Shown in pieces: positions 44,804-53,488 of a DNA stretch of 64,000 nt. Positions within the stretch are counted from its first letter, which is position 1; each line of letters opens with the position of its first letter. Origin of the DNA: Chitinophaga terrae (ex Kim and Jung 2007) (GTDB taxonomy: Bacteria; Bacteroidota; Bacteroidia; Chitinophagales; Chitinophagaceae); assembly GCF_900107795.1 (NCBI RefSeq), contig NZ_FNRL01000024.1:1-64000 (forward strand). The letters run 5' to 3'. The translations under genes and the position numbers were made by a program. Below the pieces are notes generated by a model. It saw only the letters and a list, made by a program, of their open reading frames with translations. It made no database searches and was not told the DNA's origin.

Positions 44804-44851
44804 TTTGCAAATTTCTGAAAAATGTATATACCTTTGTTGTATAGACAACAA
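44804..44851 (+). promoter_or_regulatory. marR promoter with overlapping MarR-type operator
   Basis: TTTG (44804-44807), a 21-nt spacer and an exact TACCTTTG (44829-44836) form a full Bacteroidota promoter. A perfect inverted repeat TTGTTGT-ATAG-ACAACAA (44834-44851) covers the -7 element and the predicted start. Its core TTGTATAGACAA (44837-44848) recurs with one change upstream of the DoxX gene. Binding here would block initiation, so the regulator probably represses itself. Confidence 0.7.
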
Positions 44852-44865
44852 TAGTAATTGTAATT

Positions 44866-45318
44866 ATGAAACTGGAAGACGAATTAAAACAACCCAGGTT
44901 CAAGGACGAATACCAACGCGCCATGTTGAACATTATATTTACCGGGAGCTGGCTTGAAGTACGTACTAACCAGGTATTAAAGCCGTTCGACCTGTCGTCT
45001 CAGCAATTCAATGTATTGAGGATACTTCGTGGAAGCAGGCCTCGCCCTTTAAACCTGCTGGACATCCAGGAGCGGATGATGGATAAGATGAGCAATGCTA
45101 CCAGGTTGGTAGAGAAGCTGCGCCAGAAAGGTTTGCTGACGAGGAAGCAATGCGATCAGAACAGGCGTAAGGTAGAAATCGAGATCACTGATAAAGGCAT
45201 GGAGTTGCTTGGTACGCTGGACCCTTTGATGGAGGAGCTGCATAAAAGCTTTTCCGGCAAATTAACGGTTGAAGAAGCTAATCACATTAATGTGATCCTG
45301 GATAAACTGCGCGACTAA
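44866..45318 (+). CDS. MarR family transcriptional regulator
   Basis: 150-aa winged-helix repressor. N-terminal dimerisation helix, then QVLKPFDLSSQQFNVLRILR, the recognition helix region LDIQERMMDKMSNATRLVEKL, and the wing RKQCDQNRRKVEIEITDKG. It probably responds to a small phenolic or oxidant ligand, as relatives do. Palindromes of the same type lie over its own promoter and before the DoxX gene 51 nt downstream, which together with yceI forms its likely regulon. Confidence 0.93.
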   Translation: MKLEDELKQPRFKDEYQRAMLNIIFTGSWLEVRTNQVLKPFDLSSQQFNVLRILRGSRPRPLNLLDIQERMMDKMSNATRLVEKLRQKGLLTRKQCDQNRRKVEIEITDKGMELLGTLDPLMEELHKSFSGKLTVEEANHINVILDKLRD

Positions 45319-45335
45319 TTTTTTTGTTATAACTC

Positions 45336-45347
45336 TTGTATATACAA
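45336..45347 (+). promoter_or_regulatory. Second MarR-type operator, upstream of the DoxX gene
   Basis: TTGTATATACAA is a perfect 12-bp palindrome 22 nt before the DoxX start and differs by one base from the core of the marR operator. Confidence 0.6.
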
Positions 45348-45369
45348 TTAAAGTACTAACTTAAATACT

Positions 45370-45804
45370 ATGTTTAAACGTTTATTGCAAACAGACGATA
45401 ACCTTGTATCCTTTATTGTGCGTGTATTCGTTGCCCTGGTAATGTTCCCGCATGGTGCGCAGAAGATGTTCGGCGCTTTCGGTGGCCATGGTTTCAGCGG
45501 TACTATGTCGTATTTCACTTCACAGGGAACTCCTGCCATCCTCGCTTTTCTTGTTATCTTCACAGAGAGTATAGGATCATTACTGATCTTATTGGGCTTC
45601 ACTACCAGGATATGGGCGGCCTTGCTTACAGTGATCATGGTGGTAGCGATGAATGTGCACATGCCGAACGGGTTCTTTATGAACTGGGCAGGCAACCAGG
45701 CAGGCGAAGGATTTGAATATCACTTACTGGTGATCGGTATCTGCCTGGCCCTTATTCTCAAAGGCGCCGGCCGTTGGTCTGTTGATCGTCAGTTAACAAA
45801 ATAA
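45370..45804 (+). CDS. DoxX family membrane protein
   Basis: 144-aa inner-membrane protein with four hydrophobic helices. It has the DoxX pattern RVFVALVMFPHGAQKMFGAF near the N-terminus, followed by GFSGTMSYFTSQGTPAILAF, ESIGSLLILLGFTTR and a helix ending near VDRQLTK. DoxX proteins are linked to oxidative and thiol stress and to electron transfer. It lies 51 nt after marR and 26 nt before a secreted YceI protein, an association seen widely. Confidence 0.9.
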   Translation: MFKRLLQTDDNLVSFIVRVFVALVMFPHGAQKMFGAFGGHGFSGTMSYFTSQGTPAILAFLVIFTESIGSLLILLGFTTRIWAALLTVIMVVAMNVHMPNGFFMNWAGNQAGEGFEYHLLVIGICLALILKGAGRWSVDRQLTK

Positions 45805-45830
45805 TCCCACAATAATTAACACACTACAAC

Positions 45831-46418
45831 ATGAAAAAAAGTTTCTTTTTTACTGCCCTGATGGTATTAGCAAGTATTGCTTCTTTTGCACAGGTAAAGT
45901 GGAATGCCGATCCTGCGCATACCAGCATCCTTTTCAGCGTTAAGCACTTAGGTTTAAGTTTCGTACAAGGCCATTTCAACAAGTTCAGTGGTACTATCGA
46001 AACTGCCGACAGCACCAGTTTCCAGAACGCGAAAGTAGATTTCACCGTTGATGTAGCCAGCATTTCTACCGGCGTGGATCAGCGCGATGGCCACCTGAAA
46101 ACTGACGATTTCTTTAATGCTGCCGAGTACCCGACCATTACACTGAAAAGCGTGTCAATGAAAAAAGTAGCAGGCAACAAATATGTGCTGCTGGCCGACC
46201 TGACCATCCGCAACACTACCAAACGTGTAGCCTTTGATGTTACTTACAATGGCGTGATCACTGATCCATGGGGTTTGAGAAGGGCTGGTTTTACTGCTAA
46301 AGCCACTATCAACAGGTTGGATTACGGCATCAAATATGCCGACAAGCTACCTTCCGGCGTAGATGCAGTAGCTCCGAACGTTGACATCACCGTTAACGTG
46401 GAAGCAGTAAAAAAATAA
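45831..46418 (+). CDS. Secreted YceI family protein
   Basis: 195-aa protein with a signal peptide (MKKSFFFTALMVLASIASFA). The mature part is an extended lipocalin-like barrel of the YceI family: WNADPAHTSILFSVKHLGLS, GHFNKFSGTIETAD, QRDGHLKTDDFFNAAEYPTI and DPWGLRRAGFTAKATINR. YceI proteins bind isoprenoid or amide lipids in the periplasm. It follows DoxX and probably shares the MarR-controlled transcript. A second YceI without a signal peptide lies at 47860. Confidence 0.92.
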   Translation: MKKSFFFTALMVLASIASFAQVKWNADPAHTSILFSVKHLGLSFVQGHFNKFSGTIETADSTSFQNAKVDFTVDVASISTGVDQRDGHLKTDDFFNAAEYPTITLKSVSMKKVAGNKYVLLADLTIRNTTKRVAFDVTYNGVITDPWGLRRAGFTAKATINRLDYGIKYADKLPSGVDAVAPNVDITVNVEAVKK

Positions 46419-46432
46419 ACTGTTTATATAAC

Positions 46433-46528
46433 AAAAGAGGTTATCCCGAAAGTAATTGTTAACCCGGTTCCATCCGGGCCCTGATATGGAGCAACTCCTT
46501 CAGATTACTTTTGAGATAACCTCTTTTT
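46433..46528. terminator. Long bidirectional hairpin between yceI and the DEAD-box helicase
   Basis: Outer arms of 24-25 nt (46433-46457 with 46504-46528, AAAAGAGGTTATC at the base, few mismatches) with an inner CCCGG/CCGGG hairpin. T-runs follow in both directions. Confidence 0.82.
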
Positions 46529-46543
46529 ACTTTGTTCTTCCTT

Positions 46544-47794
46544 TTATTTCTTCTTTTTCTTTTTCTTCTTCAACGCCTCCATCTCTTTATTATGCTGGTC
46601 TATCAACAGCTGCCAGTTATCGTTGGGGATATCTTCAGAAAAGCTGATGGTTTCCCGGTAATCATCTTTATTGATCTTCATTTCTGTGATCTCTTTACCC
46701 AGGAATTTCTGAATTTCAGCTAATAAAGGTTTTTCTTCTTCACTACAGAAAGAAACCGCCTGTCCTTTCTGCACACCACGGCCTGTACGGCCTACACGGT
46801 GAACATAATTTTCAGGAACATCAGGCAGGTCGTAGTTCACAACATAATCAACATTAGGAATATCAATTCCCCGTGCATTTACATCCGTTGTCACGAGAAC
46901 TTTCGGATTACCTGCTTTAAAATCAGCCATGACCTTTAAACGGTCGTCCTGTTCTTTTCCCCCGTGCATCGCTACCGCCTGAATACCGACACGGTCCATT
47001 GCGGCTACCACTCTTTCGGCTCTCACCTTGGTACGAACAAACACCAGGATTTTACTTTCGGGAAATTCTTTCACCAGGCGCTCGAGGAAGAAGCGCTTAT
47101 CATCCATTCCTACATATGCCACCGCATGGGTTACATTCTTAGACACGGGATCTTTTGGCGAGATCTGTATCCTGATCGGGTTATTCACTACTGAATAAGC
47201 CAGGTCTTTGATGTCCTTGTTCAGCGTAGCCGAGAAGAAAAGGGTTTGGTGCTGGCGGGGAATATGTTTGATAACATCTTTGATGTCTTTGATAAATCCC
47301 AGATCCAGCATATGGTCTGCTTCATCGAGCACTAATGTTTGCACACCGCTGAGATCCAGGTTTCCCTGGTGAAGCTGGTCGAACATTCTACCGGGAGTAG
47401 CGATCAGTATATCCACTCCTTTTTCGAGCATCTTTACCTGCGGCCCCTGGTCTACTCCGCCAACAAGGGCAAGCACAACCAGGTCTGTTCTTTCGGCAAT
47501 AGACTGGAATACCTCCGCGATCTGGATAGCCAGTTCTCTCGTAGGCACCATTACCAGGCACTTTACACCAAATCGCGGCCTCCTCGATCTTTGTTCCTGC
47601 TGCAATAATTTATGCAGGATCGGAATGGCGAAAGCCGCGGTTTTCCCAGTTCCGGTCTGGGCAATAGCCATTACATCATCCCCTTTAAGGATAGAAGGTA
47701 TTGCCTTAAACTGGATGTCTGTAGGTCTTTTAAACCCCATGGCTGCCAGACTTTCCTTAATTTCTGGAGCAAGATTATATTGTTCAAACTTCAT
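46544..47794 (-). CDS. DEAD-box RNA helicase (RhlE-like)
   Basis: 416-aa ATP-dependent RNA helicase. Motifs in order: Q motif FKRPTDIQ, I AQTGTGKT, Ia PTRELAIQ, Ib TPGRM, II DEAD in LVLDEADHM, III SAT in FFSATLNK, then the second domain with LVFVRTK, TTDVNARGIDIPNVDYVVNY and HRVGRTGR. The tail ends in a Lys run (KKKKKKKK). The short tail suits RhlE-type helicases acting on rRNA or mRNA at low temperature. An exact -7 element lies 20 nt upstream. Confidence 0.94.
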   Translation of the reverse strand: MKFEQYNLAPEIKESLAAMGFKRPTDIQFKAIPSILKGDDVMAIAQTGTGKTAAFAIPILHKLLQQEQRSRRPRFGVKCLVMVPTRELAIQIAEVFQSIAERTDLVVLALVGGVDQGPQVKMLEKGVDILIATPGRMFDQLHQGNLDLSGVQTLVLDEADHMLDLGFIKDIKDVIKHIPRQHQTLFFSATLNKDIKDLAYSVVNNPIRIQISPKDPVSKNVTHAVAYVGMDDKRFFLERLVKEFPESKILVFVRTKVRAERVVAAMDRVGIQAVAMHGGKEQDDRLKVMADFKAGNPKVLVTTDVNARGIDIPNVDYVVNYDLPDVPENYVHRVGRTGRGVQKGQAVSFCSEEEKPLLAEIQKFLGKEITEMKINKDDYRETISFSEDIPNDNWQLLIDQHNKEMEALKKKKKKKK

Positions 47795-47813
47795 GTGCTG
47801 CTATTGGAAACCA

Positions 47814-47840
47814 CAAAGATAACGAAAGGGTTCCTCGCAA
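47814..47840 (-). promoter_or_regulatory. Candidate promoter of the DEAD-box helicase gene
   Basis: On the minus strand TATCTTTG (plus 47814-47821) matches TAnnTTTG exactly. A TTG lies 16 nt upstream (47840-47838), slightly closer than usual. The leader would be very short (about 12 nt). Confidence 0.5.
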
Positions 47841-47859
47841 CGCAGCTTTATAAGAAAAT

Positions 47860-48384
47860 CTATTGTCGAACCAACTGGATTTCCATATTCAGTTTTACCT
47901 CATCGCTCAAGACGATGCCTCCTGCTTCCGTGGTTGCGTTCCAACGCAGGCCGTAATCGGTCCTGTGCAACCGGCCTTTAAGCGAGAAGCCTGCTTTTTG
48001 CTGACCGTAAGGATCAACAGTCAGGCCGGTGTGATGCACGTCCAGCTCAATGGGATGAGTTTCGCCCTTAATAGTCAGATCGCCGGTTAACTTGTAATTT
48101 TCATTATCGATCTTTTTCACTTTTTTAGAAACGAAACTGATCTTCGGATAGTTGGAAGCGTCAAAAAATTCGCCGTTCTTCAGGTGCTCGTCCCTCTGCT
48201 TGTTTTGCGTATCGATACTGTCTGCAGCCGCTTCAAAAGAAATGCTGGCGTCATGAAAATCATCGCTCGCTGTCTGTACCTGTCCGTTGAACCTTGTAAA
48301 ATAACCACTTACATTGGTGATCATCAGGTGTTTTACTTTGAATCCAATTTCGCTGTGTGATTCATCAATTATCCAATTAGTCAT
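47860..48384 (-). CDS. YceI family protein, no signal peptide
   Basis: 174 aa, same family as the protein at 45831 but without a leader: WIIDESHSEIGFKVKHLMIT, GYFTRFNGQVQTASDDF, QRDEHLKNGEFFDASNYPKI and GQQKAGFSLKGRLHRTDYGL. It is presumably cytoplasmic and binds a lipid-like or polyisoprenoid ligand. No MarR-type palindrome was found upstream, so it does not seem to belong to the same regulon as the secreted copy. Confidence 0.92.
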   Translation of the reverse strand: MTNWIIDESHSEIGFKVKHLMITNVSGYFTRFNGQVQTASDDFHDASISFEAAADSIDTQNKQRDEHLKNGEFFDASNYPKISFVSKKVKKIDNENYKLTGDLTIKGETHPIELDVHHTGLTVDPYGQQKAGFSLKGRLHRTDYGLRWNATTEAGGIVLSDEVKLNMEIQLVRQ

Positions 48385-48556
48385 AGATCTTATTTTTTTG
48401 TTTTCAAAGAATTACCTAATAAATTTACGTGTTATCACATATATAAAGCGTGGACAATTATCCGAAAAGCTTGGACCAAAAAACCTTTAACATTTCCTTA
48501 AGCCTGGCATTAATCAATCCCAATCCCCTAACTTCGCAAACAATAACCATTAACCG

Positions 48557-49303
48557 ATGCCATTCACTATTTCACATGCGGCGATAGTAACTCCATTCAC
48601 TACCACGAATAACAAATACCTTTCTGCTACCGGCCTCATTATAGGAAGCATGGTCCCTGATTTCTTTTACTTTATCCTTCTCAACCCCTATTTTTCCCTG
48701 GGGCATACCTGGTGGGGAATATTTGTTTACGATATCCCGTTAGGAATAGTACTGGCATTCCTGTACCATAATGGCGTAAAACAGGCTCTCGGCTTCTATT
48801 TACCAAAGTTCCTGGGCGGCAGGCTGTCAGCATTCCACGACTTCAACTGGAACAGGTATTTTAAAGCAAATTCACTGACTGTGATCAGTTCCCTGATCCT
48901 TGGTGTGCTGACCCATTTCTTCCTGGATGGGTTTACCCATGAAGACGGTTATTTTGTTTTATTGCTTCCATCCCTGCAAAACGACACTATCGTTCTCGGG
49001 CATACGATGAAAGCCTGGTATTTGCTTCAATATCTCACCTCGATAGCAGGATTGCTGGTATTATACTGGTATTATATGAAGATGCCGTTAGCTGATGCTC
49101 CCAGCGCCACTCTGCCGGTGAAAACCAGGTTCTGGGCAACCTCGGCAATTACAGCAAGCCTGATACTTATCATGAATGAAATTTTCCACCATATCGACTG
49201 CAAGGGGATGGATTACCTGGCCATCATATTGGGCGGGGCTTTCTACGGATTATTGATCAGCGTATTTGCATTCCGCAAACATACCGTCACTATTCTTTCT
49301 TAA
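48557..49303 (+). CDS. DUF4184 family membrane protein
   Basis: 248-aa integral membrane protein with about six helices. The start MPFTISHAAIVTPF and GLIIGSMVPDFFYFI are typical of DUF4184, and the loop THFFLDGFTHEDGYFVLLLP carries the family His/Asp residues. The pattern of His/Asp near helices resembles membrane phospholipase C/YdjM-like metal-dependent hydrolases, but activity is unproven. It starts 172 nt after the divergent yceI gene. The next gene begins 39 nt downstream. Confidence 0.82.
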   Translation: MPFTISHAAIVTPFTTTNNKYLSATGLIIGSMVPDFFYFILLNPYFSLGHTWWGIFVYDIPLGIVLAFLYHNGVKQALGFYLPKFLGGRLSAFHDFNWNRYFKANSLTVISSLILGVLTHFFLDGFTHEDGYFVLLLPSLQNDTIVLGHTMKAWYLLQYLTSIAGLLVLYWYYMKMPLADAPSATLPVKTRFWATSAITASLILIMNEIFHHIDCKGMDYLAIILGGAFYGLLISVFAFRKHTVTILS

Positions 49304-49341
49304 TAGTTGCTGTATATTTGAGTACTGTCAACTTCCACGCC

Positions 49342-49941
49342 ATGAAAAGAATAGTACTGCTAGTATTCTGCCTGTTCAGCACACATATTGTTGTATCCCA
49401 GTCTTTCATGCAAACTTTTGGCATCAATGGCTTCATGGACCGCTACCAGTCTAAAACCACTATCAGCTCCGGCCTGGCATACACTGTCCGGTATAACTTC
49501 ATGGAAAAAGAGAAGATGTCGATCTCCGTTGGCTTGCCTATGAGCCTGGGAGGCGTTGCGAAAGACGGCGAATATGGCGGCTACTACTACGATGCGTCCT
49601 ATCTTAAAAACTTCCGCTTTATGATAGATATCCCTTTAGTGGTCAATTTCAATTTCGCTGGTTTATCAACTCCTGACAACAAACAGTTGTTCGGGGGTTT
49701 TGTTGGCGGCGGTATAGGGTATCATTTTGGTCCTGTTACCAAGGAGAAGGTAGACAGCTACGGCTACCTGAACTACGATGAAACAACTCAAAGCGCCGCT
49801 GGTCCTGTGCTCAACGGTGGTTTCAGGCTCCGGTTCGGAAAAAATGATAACAATTACATTGAAGCAAGGGGCTCATACATGAAGAGCTTTCTTAAACATG
49901 ATGCCGATGTGATAGGCATACAGTTAACGTTTGGCTGGTAA
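49342..49941 (+). CDS. Small exported beta-barrel-like protein
   Basis: 199 aa from the ATG at 49342, which gives a signal peptide (MKRIVLLVFCLFSTHIVVSQ); an earlier TTG start is unlikely. The mature protein is rich in Gly, Tyr and alternating aromatic residues (LAYTVRYNFMEKEKMSISVG, FRFMIDIPLVVNFNFAGLS, VGGGIGYHFGPVTKEK) and ends in an amphipathic strand with a C-terminal W (VIGIQLTFGW), as in outer-membrane barrels. I do not recognise a family. It overlaps the convergent SAM hydrolase-like gene by 18 nt. Confidence 0.75.
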   Translation: MKRIVLLVFCLFSTHIVVSQSFMQTFGINGFMDRYQSKTTISSGLAYTVRYNFMEKEKMSISVGLPMSLGGVAKDGEYGGYYYDASYLKNFRFMIDIPLVVNFNFAGLSTPDNKQLFGGFVGGGIGYHFGPVTKEKVDSYGYLNYDETTQSAAGPVLNGGFRLRFGKNDNNYIEARGSYMKSFLKHDADVIGIQLTFGW

Positions 49942-50832
49942 ACTTACTTCCACGCTCCACTCGTTTCCGCTGCCAATCTGGTGTACGGCAGCAAAATTCC
50001 CCTGGTTTAAAGCAAACGATAATTCCATCAGGCTGTTCAGGTAAGCCAAAGGTTGCCCTACCGGCACCTCCCCGAATGTTTGTTCATATGGCGCGTCTGT
50101 TTCAAATACTTTCTTACCCTGGTGATAGAATATGACGTGAAATACATCTCCATACCCGGGATGAAGCGTATTGAGAATATCCTGGCCGATGTTAGTCCAG
50201 ATGTTGCCATATTGCACATCCAGCACGGGAATATTTCCTTTGATCACATTATTCTCTACAGTGGCTTCCTGGTAAGGCAAAGTAACTACCGTTGCCGCCA
50301 GCAAAGGGCCTACCTGTTCGAAAGATATCTTGCCTGACGCCAGTCTTGCCGCTGTATAGGCGTAAACATCCCGACCATGAAAAGTGTAAGAGCCTTTGGA
50401 GCCTTGTCGCCTGTTCACTGCTTCATTGATCTCCCGTACCGCTGCTATACCGAGCGAGGAGGCTACCAGGGTAAGCGTTCCATTATCGGGTGTAACAATG
50501 AAATGCCCGGACCTGGTTTTCAGAACAACTGACTTCCTATCTGTTCCAACGCCAGGGTCTACAACCGAAACAAATACAGTTCCCCTGGGCCAGTAGGCAA
50601 CTGTTTGCTCCAGGCGATAGGCTGCTTCCCAAATATTGTAAGCGGGAATTTCATGGGTTAGATCAAATAACCTGAGCGAGGGATCAACTGTAATAGCCAC
50701 GCCTTTCATGGCTGCTACAGCGCCGTCTTTCAATCCAAAATCAGATTGCATGACCACTGTTTTGTTCTGGGCGAATGCGGCCAGGTTGCAGGCAAGAAGA
50801 AAAGAAAGCAGCAGTAACCGGATAGTTTTCAT
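49924..50832 (-). CDS. SAM hydrolase / SAM-dependent halogenase family protein with signal peptide
   Basis: 302 aa from the ATG at 50832, chosen because it starts a signal peptide (MKTIRLLLLSFLLACNLAAFAQ); a longer in-frame start at 50871 exists. DUF62 features: VMQSDFGLKDGAVAAMKG with the metal/substrate Asp, LFDLTHEIPAYNIWEAAYRL, VVDPGVGTDRKSVVLKT and IVTPDNGTLTLVAS, then the smaller C-terminal beta domain (GQDILNTLHPGYGDVF). The family splits S-adenosyl-L-methionine to adenosine and methionine using water or halide. Export would be odd for a SAM-using enzyme, so the real substrate may differ. It overlaps the previous gene's 3' end. Confidence 0.87.
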   Translation of the reverse strand: MKTIRLLLLSFLLACNLAAFAQNKTVVMQSDFGLKDGAVAAMKGVAITVDPSLRLFDLTHEIPAYNIWEAAYRLEQTVAYWPRGTVFVSVVDPGVGTDRKSVVLKTRSGHFIVTPDNGTLTLVASSLGIAAVREINEAVNRRQGSKGSYTFHGRDVYAYTAARLASGKISFEQVGPLLAATVVTLPYQEATVENNVIKGNIPVLDVQYGNIWTNIGQDILNTLHPGYGDVFHVIFYHQGKKVFETDAPYEQTFGEVPVGQPLAYLNSLMELSFALNQGNFAAVHQIGSGNEWSVEVSLPAKR

Positions 50833-50979
50833 GGCAAATAAGCATATTATAATTACCCGGAAATTACGCAATGAAGTTGTAATCCAAAAAATATGACTGA
50901 AGTGCTATTACAGCAGGCGCCATTAACTTGGTACTTTATCTGGTTACAATCCTTTCACCCTCGAATAACATCCCGTAAT

Positions 50980-52077
50980 ATGAAGAAGCTAAATAGTATC
51001 CAGTTCCTCCGCGCCTTTGCCATCTTATTACTGATCTACGCCGGAGCTATACAACTGGCGTCTACCTTTGCCAAATCGCAACAACAACAATTCTTTCATC
51101 TGCGTTATTTCGGTTTCATGGGCCTCGACCTTTTCATGGTGATCGCCGGGTTTATGACTGGCTATTCTTTCTATTATTACAGTGGGAAGAAAGACGGGAT
51201 AGAGTTTTTAAAGAACCGCTTTCTGCGTATCAATCCATTATACTATATCGGCACGTTGATCTTTATGGTGTTTGTATGCTTCCTTCATAAGAACTTTCCT
51301 TTCGTGCTGGTATTATCCGGGTTGCGCGATATGTTCCTTCCATTCAGGGTACTAAATGCGCAACAGCAATTTTACCTGTTGCTGGTAGATTCGTGGCCCT
51401 TCACCTTTCTTTGGCTTTTCTATATCTTATTTGCATTAACCATCTTTTTCAGGATCAAAAAGAAATTGTTGGTATTAGGTCTGTTGCTGTTAGTATTAAG
51501 CATAGCTGGTTTTTATATTACTGCTTATGTGCAGTTCCGTGCTAAATATGTTACCAGTCCTATTATGCTGGAGTATTTATCCGGCCTGCTTATCTATTGG
51601 TTGTACAGGGAGCGGAAGATACCCGGATATGCGGCTACAGCTTTCCTGATATTGGGAGTAGCAGGTTATATCTATAACATCTTCTTTGGAGATAATGATA
51701 TATTCAGAACAAAGGGAGATCTTGACCAGATCTATGAATTAAGACATGTATTGTTGATGGGAGTTCCGGCTGTTATGTTGGTTGCAGGTTGCATAGAGAT
51801 GGAACGCAACGGGAAATTGATGCCGGTCTGGAACAACCGCTGGTTTTTGCTGACCGGCAATGCCGCTTATTCTATCTTCCTGGTTTACCCGACCGTTTAC
51901 TTCCTGTTGATCATGGGATATATACAAATAGGGAAAGCGCCGAACCCCGACCTGAATATCTGGCTGCACATGCCTATTGCCTGGGGTCTGGGTATATTAT
52001 TTTACAGGAAAGTGGAAATCCCTTTACTGGCTATGTTTGAAACCCCTCATACCCCAACAACTTATGCCAACGCATAG
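50980..52077 (+). CDS. Acyltransferase 3 family membrane protein (paralogue 1)
   Basis: 365 aa from the ATG at 50980, which aligns with the start of the next paralogue (MKKLNSIQFLRAFAILLLIY versus MKINSIQALRALAVILVTHV). About ten transmembrane helices. The family motif is altered: the usual His of the first helix is replaced (YAGAIQL versus HVHSIDL), which may weaken or change catalysis. GLDLFMVIAGFMTGYSFYYY and FLKNRFLRINPLYYIGTLIF are conserved. Such proteins O-acylate exported glycans or lipids. It is followed by paralogue 2 after 23 nt. Confidence 0.88.
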   Translation: MKKLNSIQFLRAFAILLLIYAGAIQLASTFAKSQQQQFFHLRYFGFMGLDLFMVIAGFMTGYSFYYYSGKKDGIEFLKNRFLRINPLYYIGTLIFMVFVCFLHKNFPFVLVLSGLRDMFLPFRVLNAQQQFYLLLVDSWPFTFLWLFYILFALTIFFRIKKKLLVLGLLLLVLSIAGFYITAYVQFRAKYVTSPIMLEYLSGLLIYWLYRERKIPGYAATAFLILGVAGYIYNIFFGDNDIFRTKGDLDQIYELRHVLLMGVPAVMLVAGCIEMERNGKLMPVWNNRWFLLTGNAAYSIFLVYPTVYFLLIMGYIQIGKAPNPDLNIWLHMPIAWGLGILFYRKVEIPLLAMFETPHTPTTYANA

Positions 52078-52100
52078 GTTAACCATTCAAAGCATGCGCT

Positions 52101-53183
52101 ATGAAAATTAACAGCATTCAGGCGTTACGTGCGTTAGCTGTAATACTGGTAACGCATGTGCACTCTATCGACCTTCAAATGATGTTTGCCAGGTCATTCC
52201 AGGAAAGCTTTTACTACCTGCAAAACCTTGGGGCTATTGGGGTAGATCTCTTTTTCGTGATATCGGGTTTTATTATCAGTCATGTTGCGGGACGTTATAG
52301 CGGAACCAGCGACGCGCTTAAGTTCCTGGAAAAACGTTTCCTGCGCATCAATCCTGTCTACTACCTGGCAACGGCTATATATTTTGTGCTGATATGCTTC
52401 CTGGATGCGCGGATGGGATTGAATGAATTATTTATCAGGGCGTTAAATGCGCTGCTGATCATTCCTGTTATTGAACCCCAGTTACACCCGTTTGTACCGG
52501 TACTGGGCGTTGGTTGGTCTTTAAGCTTCGAATGGATGTTCTATCTCTTTTTCTGCCTAACTATCCTGCTGAGGATAAAGTATAAAGTTCCTTTTCTCGT
52601 GGTGCTGATAGTTGTAATAGTGACATTGGGTCGTATCTACCATCCAAATTTCTGGGTAACCTTTTACAGTCACCCGTTGTTGCTTGAATTCCTGTTTGGG
52701 GTGATCATGCATTGGGTATACAACCATGTTCGTATAGGAAGAGGCGTTGCATTTATGTTATTCGCGCTTGGAGGGGGCGGGTACATCTTCAATATATTCC
52801 ATAATTTCAAAGACATCGCGGAGTTGCCGAACATCCTGCAGGCCGATGATCAACTGAACAGGGTCCTGCTCTGGGGAGTGCCCAGCCTGTTCCTATTTGC
52901 GGGGTCAGTTTTCCTGGAAAAGGCCGGGGTATGGCGCAAGTTATGGAGCCATCCCTTTGTGCTGTTGCTTGGCGATGCGTCTTACTCTATTTACCTGTGC
53001 CATCCGATCGTGTATTATATCCTGATGTTCATTTATGTTAAAATCGGTTTCTTCCTCAACGCTGATCTGGCGGTTATTTTACAAATGATGCTGGGGGTAG
53101 CGGGAGGACTGCTTTTCTACAAAACGATTGAAAAGCCTGTTATCGCCTATTTCCATCCACCTGTGCAAAAGCTGACAGCCTAA
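52101..53183 (+). CDS. Acyltransferase 3 family membrane protein (paralogue 2)
   Basis: 360 aa with about ten helices. It keeps the canonical features: RALAVILVTHVHSIDL with the catalytic-type His, GVDLFFVISGFIISHV, FLEKRFLRINPVYYLATAIY, GWSLSFEWMFYLFFCLTILL and YSIYLCHPIVYYILMF. It probably acetylates a cell-surface glycan or lipid; no sugar-polymer genes are adjacent. It is a tandem duplicate of the previous gene, and the remnant of a third copy follows 26 nt later. Confidence 0.92.
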   Translation: MKINSIQALRALAVILVTHVHSIDLQMMFARSFQESFYYLQNLGAIGVDLFFVISGFIISHVAGRYSGTSDALKFLEKRFLRINPVYYLATAIYFVLICFLDARMGLNELFIRALNALLIIPVIEPQLHPFVPVLGVGWSLSFEWMFYLFFCLTILLRIKYKVPFLVVLIVVIVTLGRIYHPNFWVTFYSHPLLLEFLFGVIMHWVYNHVRIGRGVAFMLFALGGGGYIFNIFHNFKDIAELPNILQADDQLNRVLLWGVPSLFLFAGSVFLEKAGVWRKLWSHPFVLLLGDASYSIYLCHPIVYYILMFIYVKIGFFLNADLAVILQMMLGVAGGLLFYKTIEKPVIAYFHPPVQKLTA

Positions 53184-53209
53184 CAGGTTTAGTAACTGGC
53201 CGGATATTT

Positions 53210-53444
53210 ATGAAACTAAACAGTATACAGGTATTGCGGGCTTTAGCCGTTGTATCTGTTACGTATATCCATGCGATGCGTTTGCAAAGCCAGTTTGCCC
53301 ATTCTTATCAACAGCCTTTTTATAGGTTGGATGATTGCGGGGTGCAATATGATTAATGGGGGATTGAGCAGGATATTTTTTACCGGTGGGCGGGCAGCCG
53401 TTATAGCTTATTTCCAGACGACCAGACAAAAACTGCCGGCATAA
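53210..53444 (+). pseudogene. Remnant of a third acyltransferase 3 paralogue (internal deletion)
   Basis: From the ATG at 53210 the first codons read MKLNSIQVLRALAVVSVTYI, then HAMRLQSQFAHSYQQPFY, clearly the N-terminus of the acyltransferase family and closest to paralogue 2. The frame stops at TAA after 48 codons. Just downstream, in another frame, the end of the family appears (VIAYFQTTRQKLPA before TAA at 53442), matching VIAYFHPPVQKLTA of paralogue 2. The roughly 280-codon middle is missing. A small CTGCCGG/CCGGCAG hairpin lies over the end (53433-53457). Confidence 0.82.
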
Positions 53445-53488
53445 AAATGACCGGCAGCATACATAAAAAGTGTGAATCTGACCTCTTG

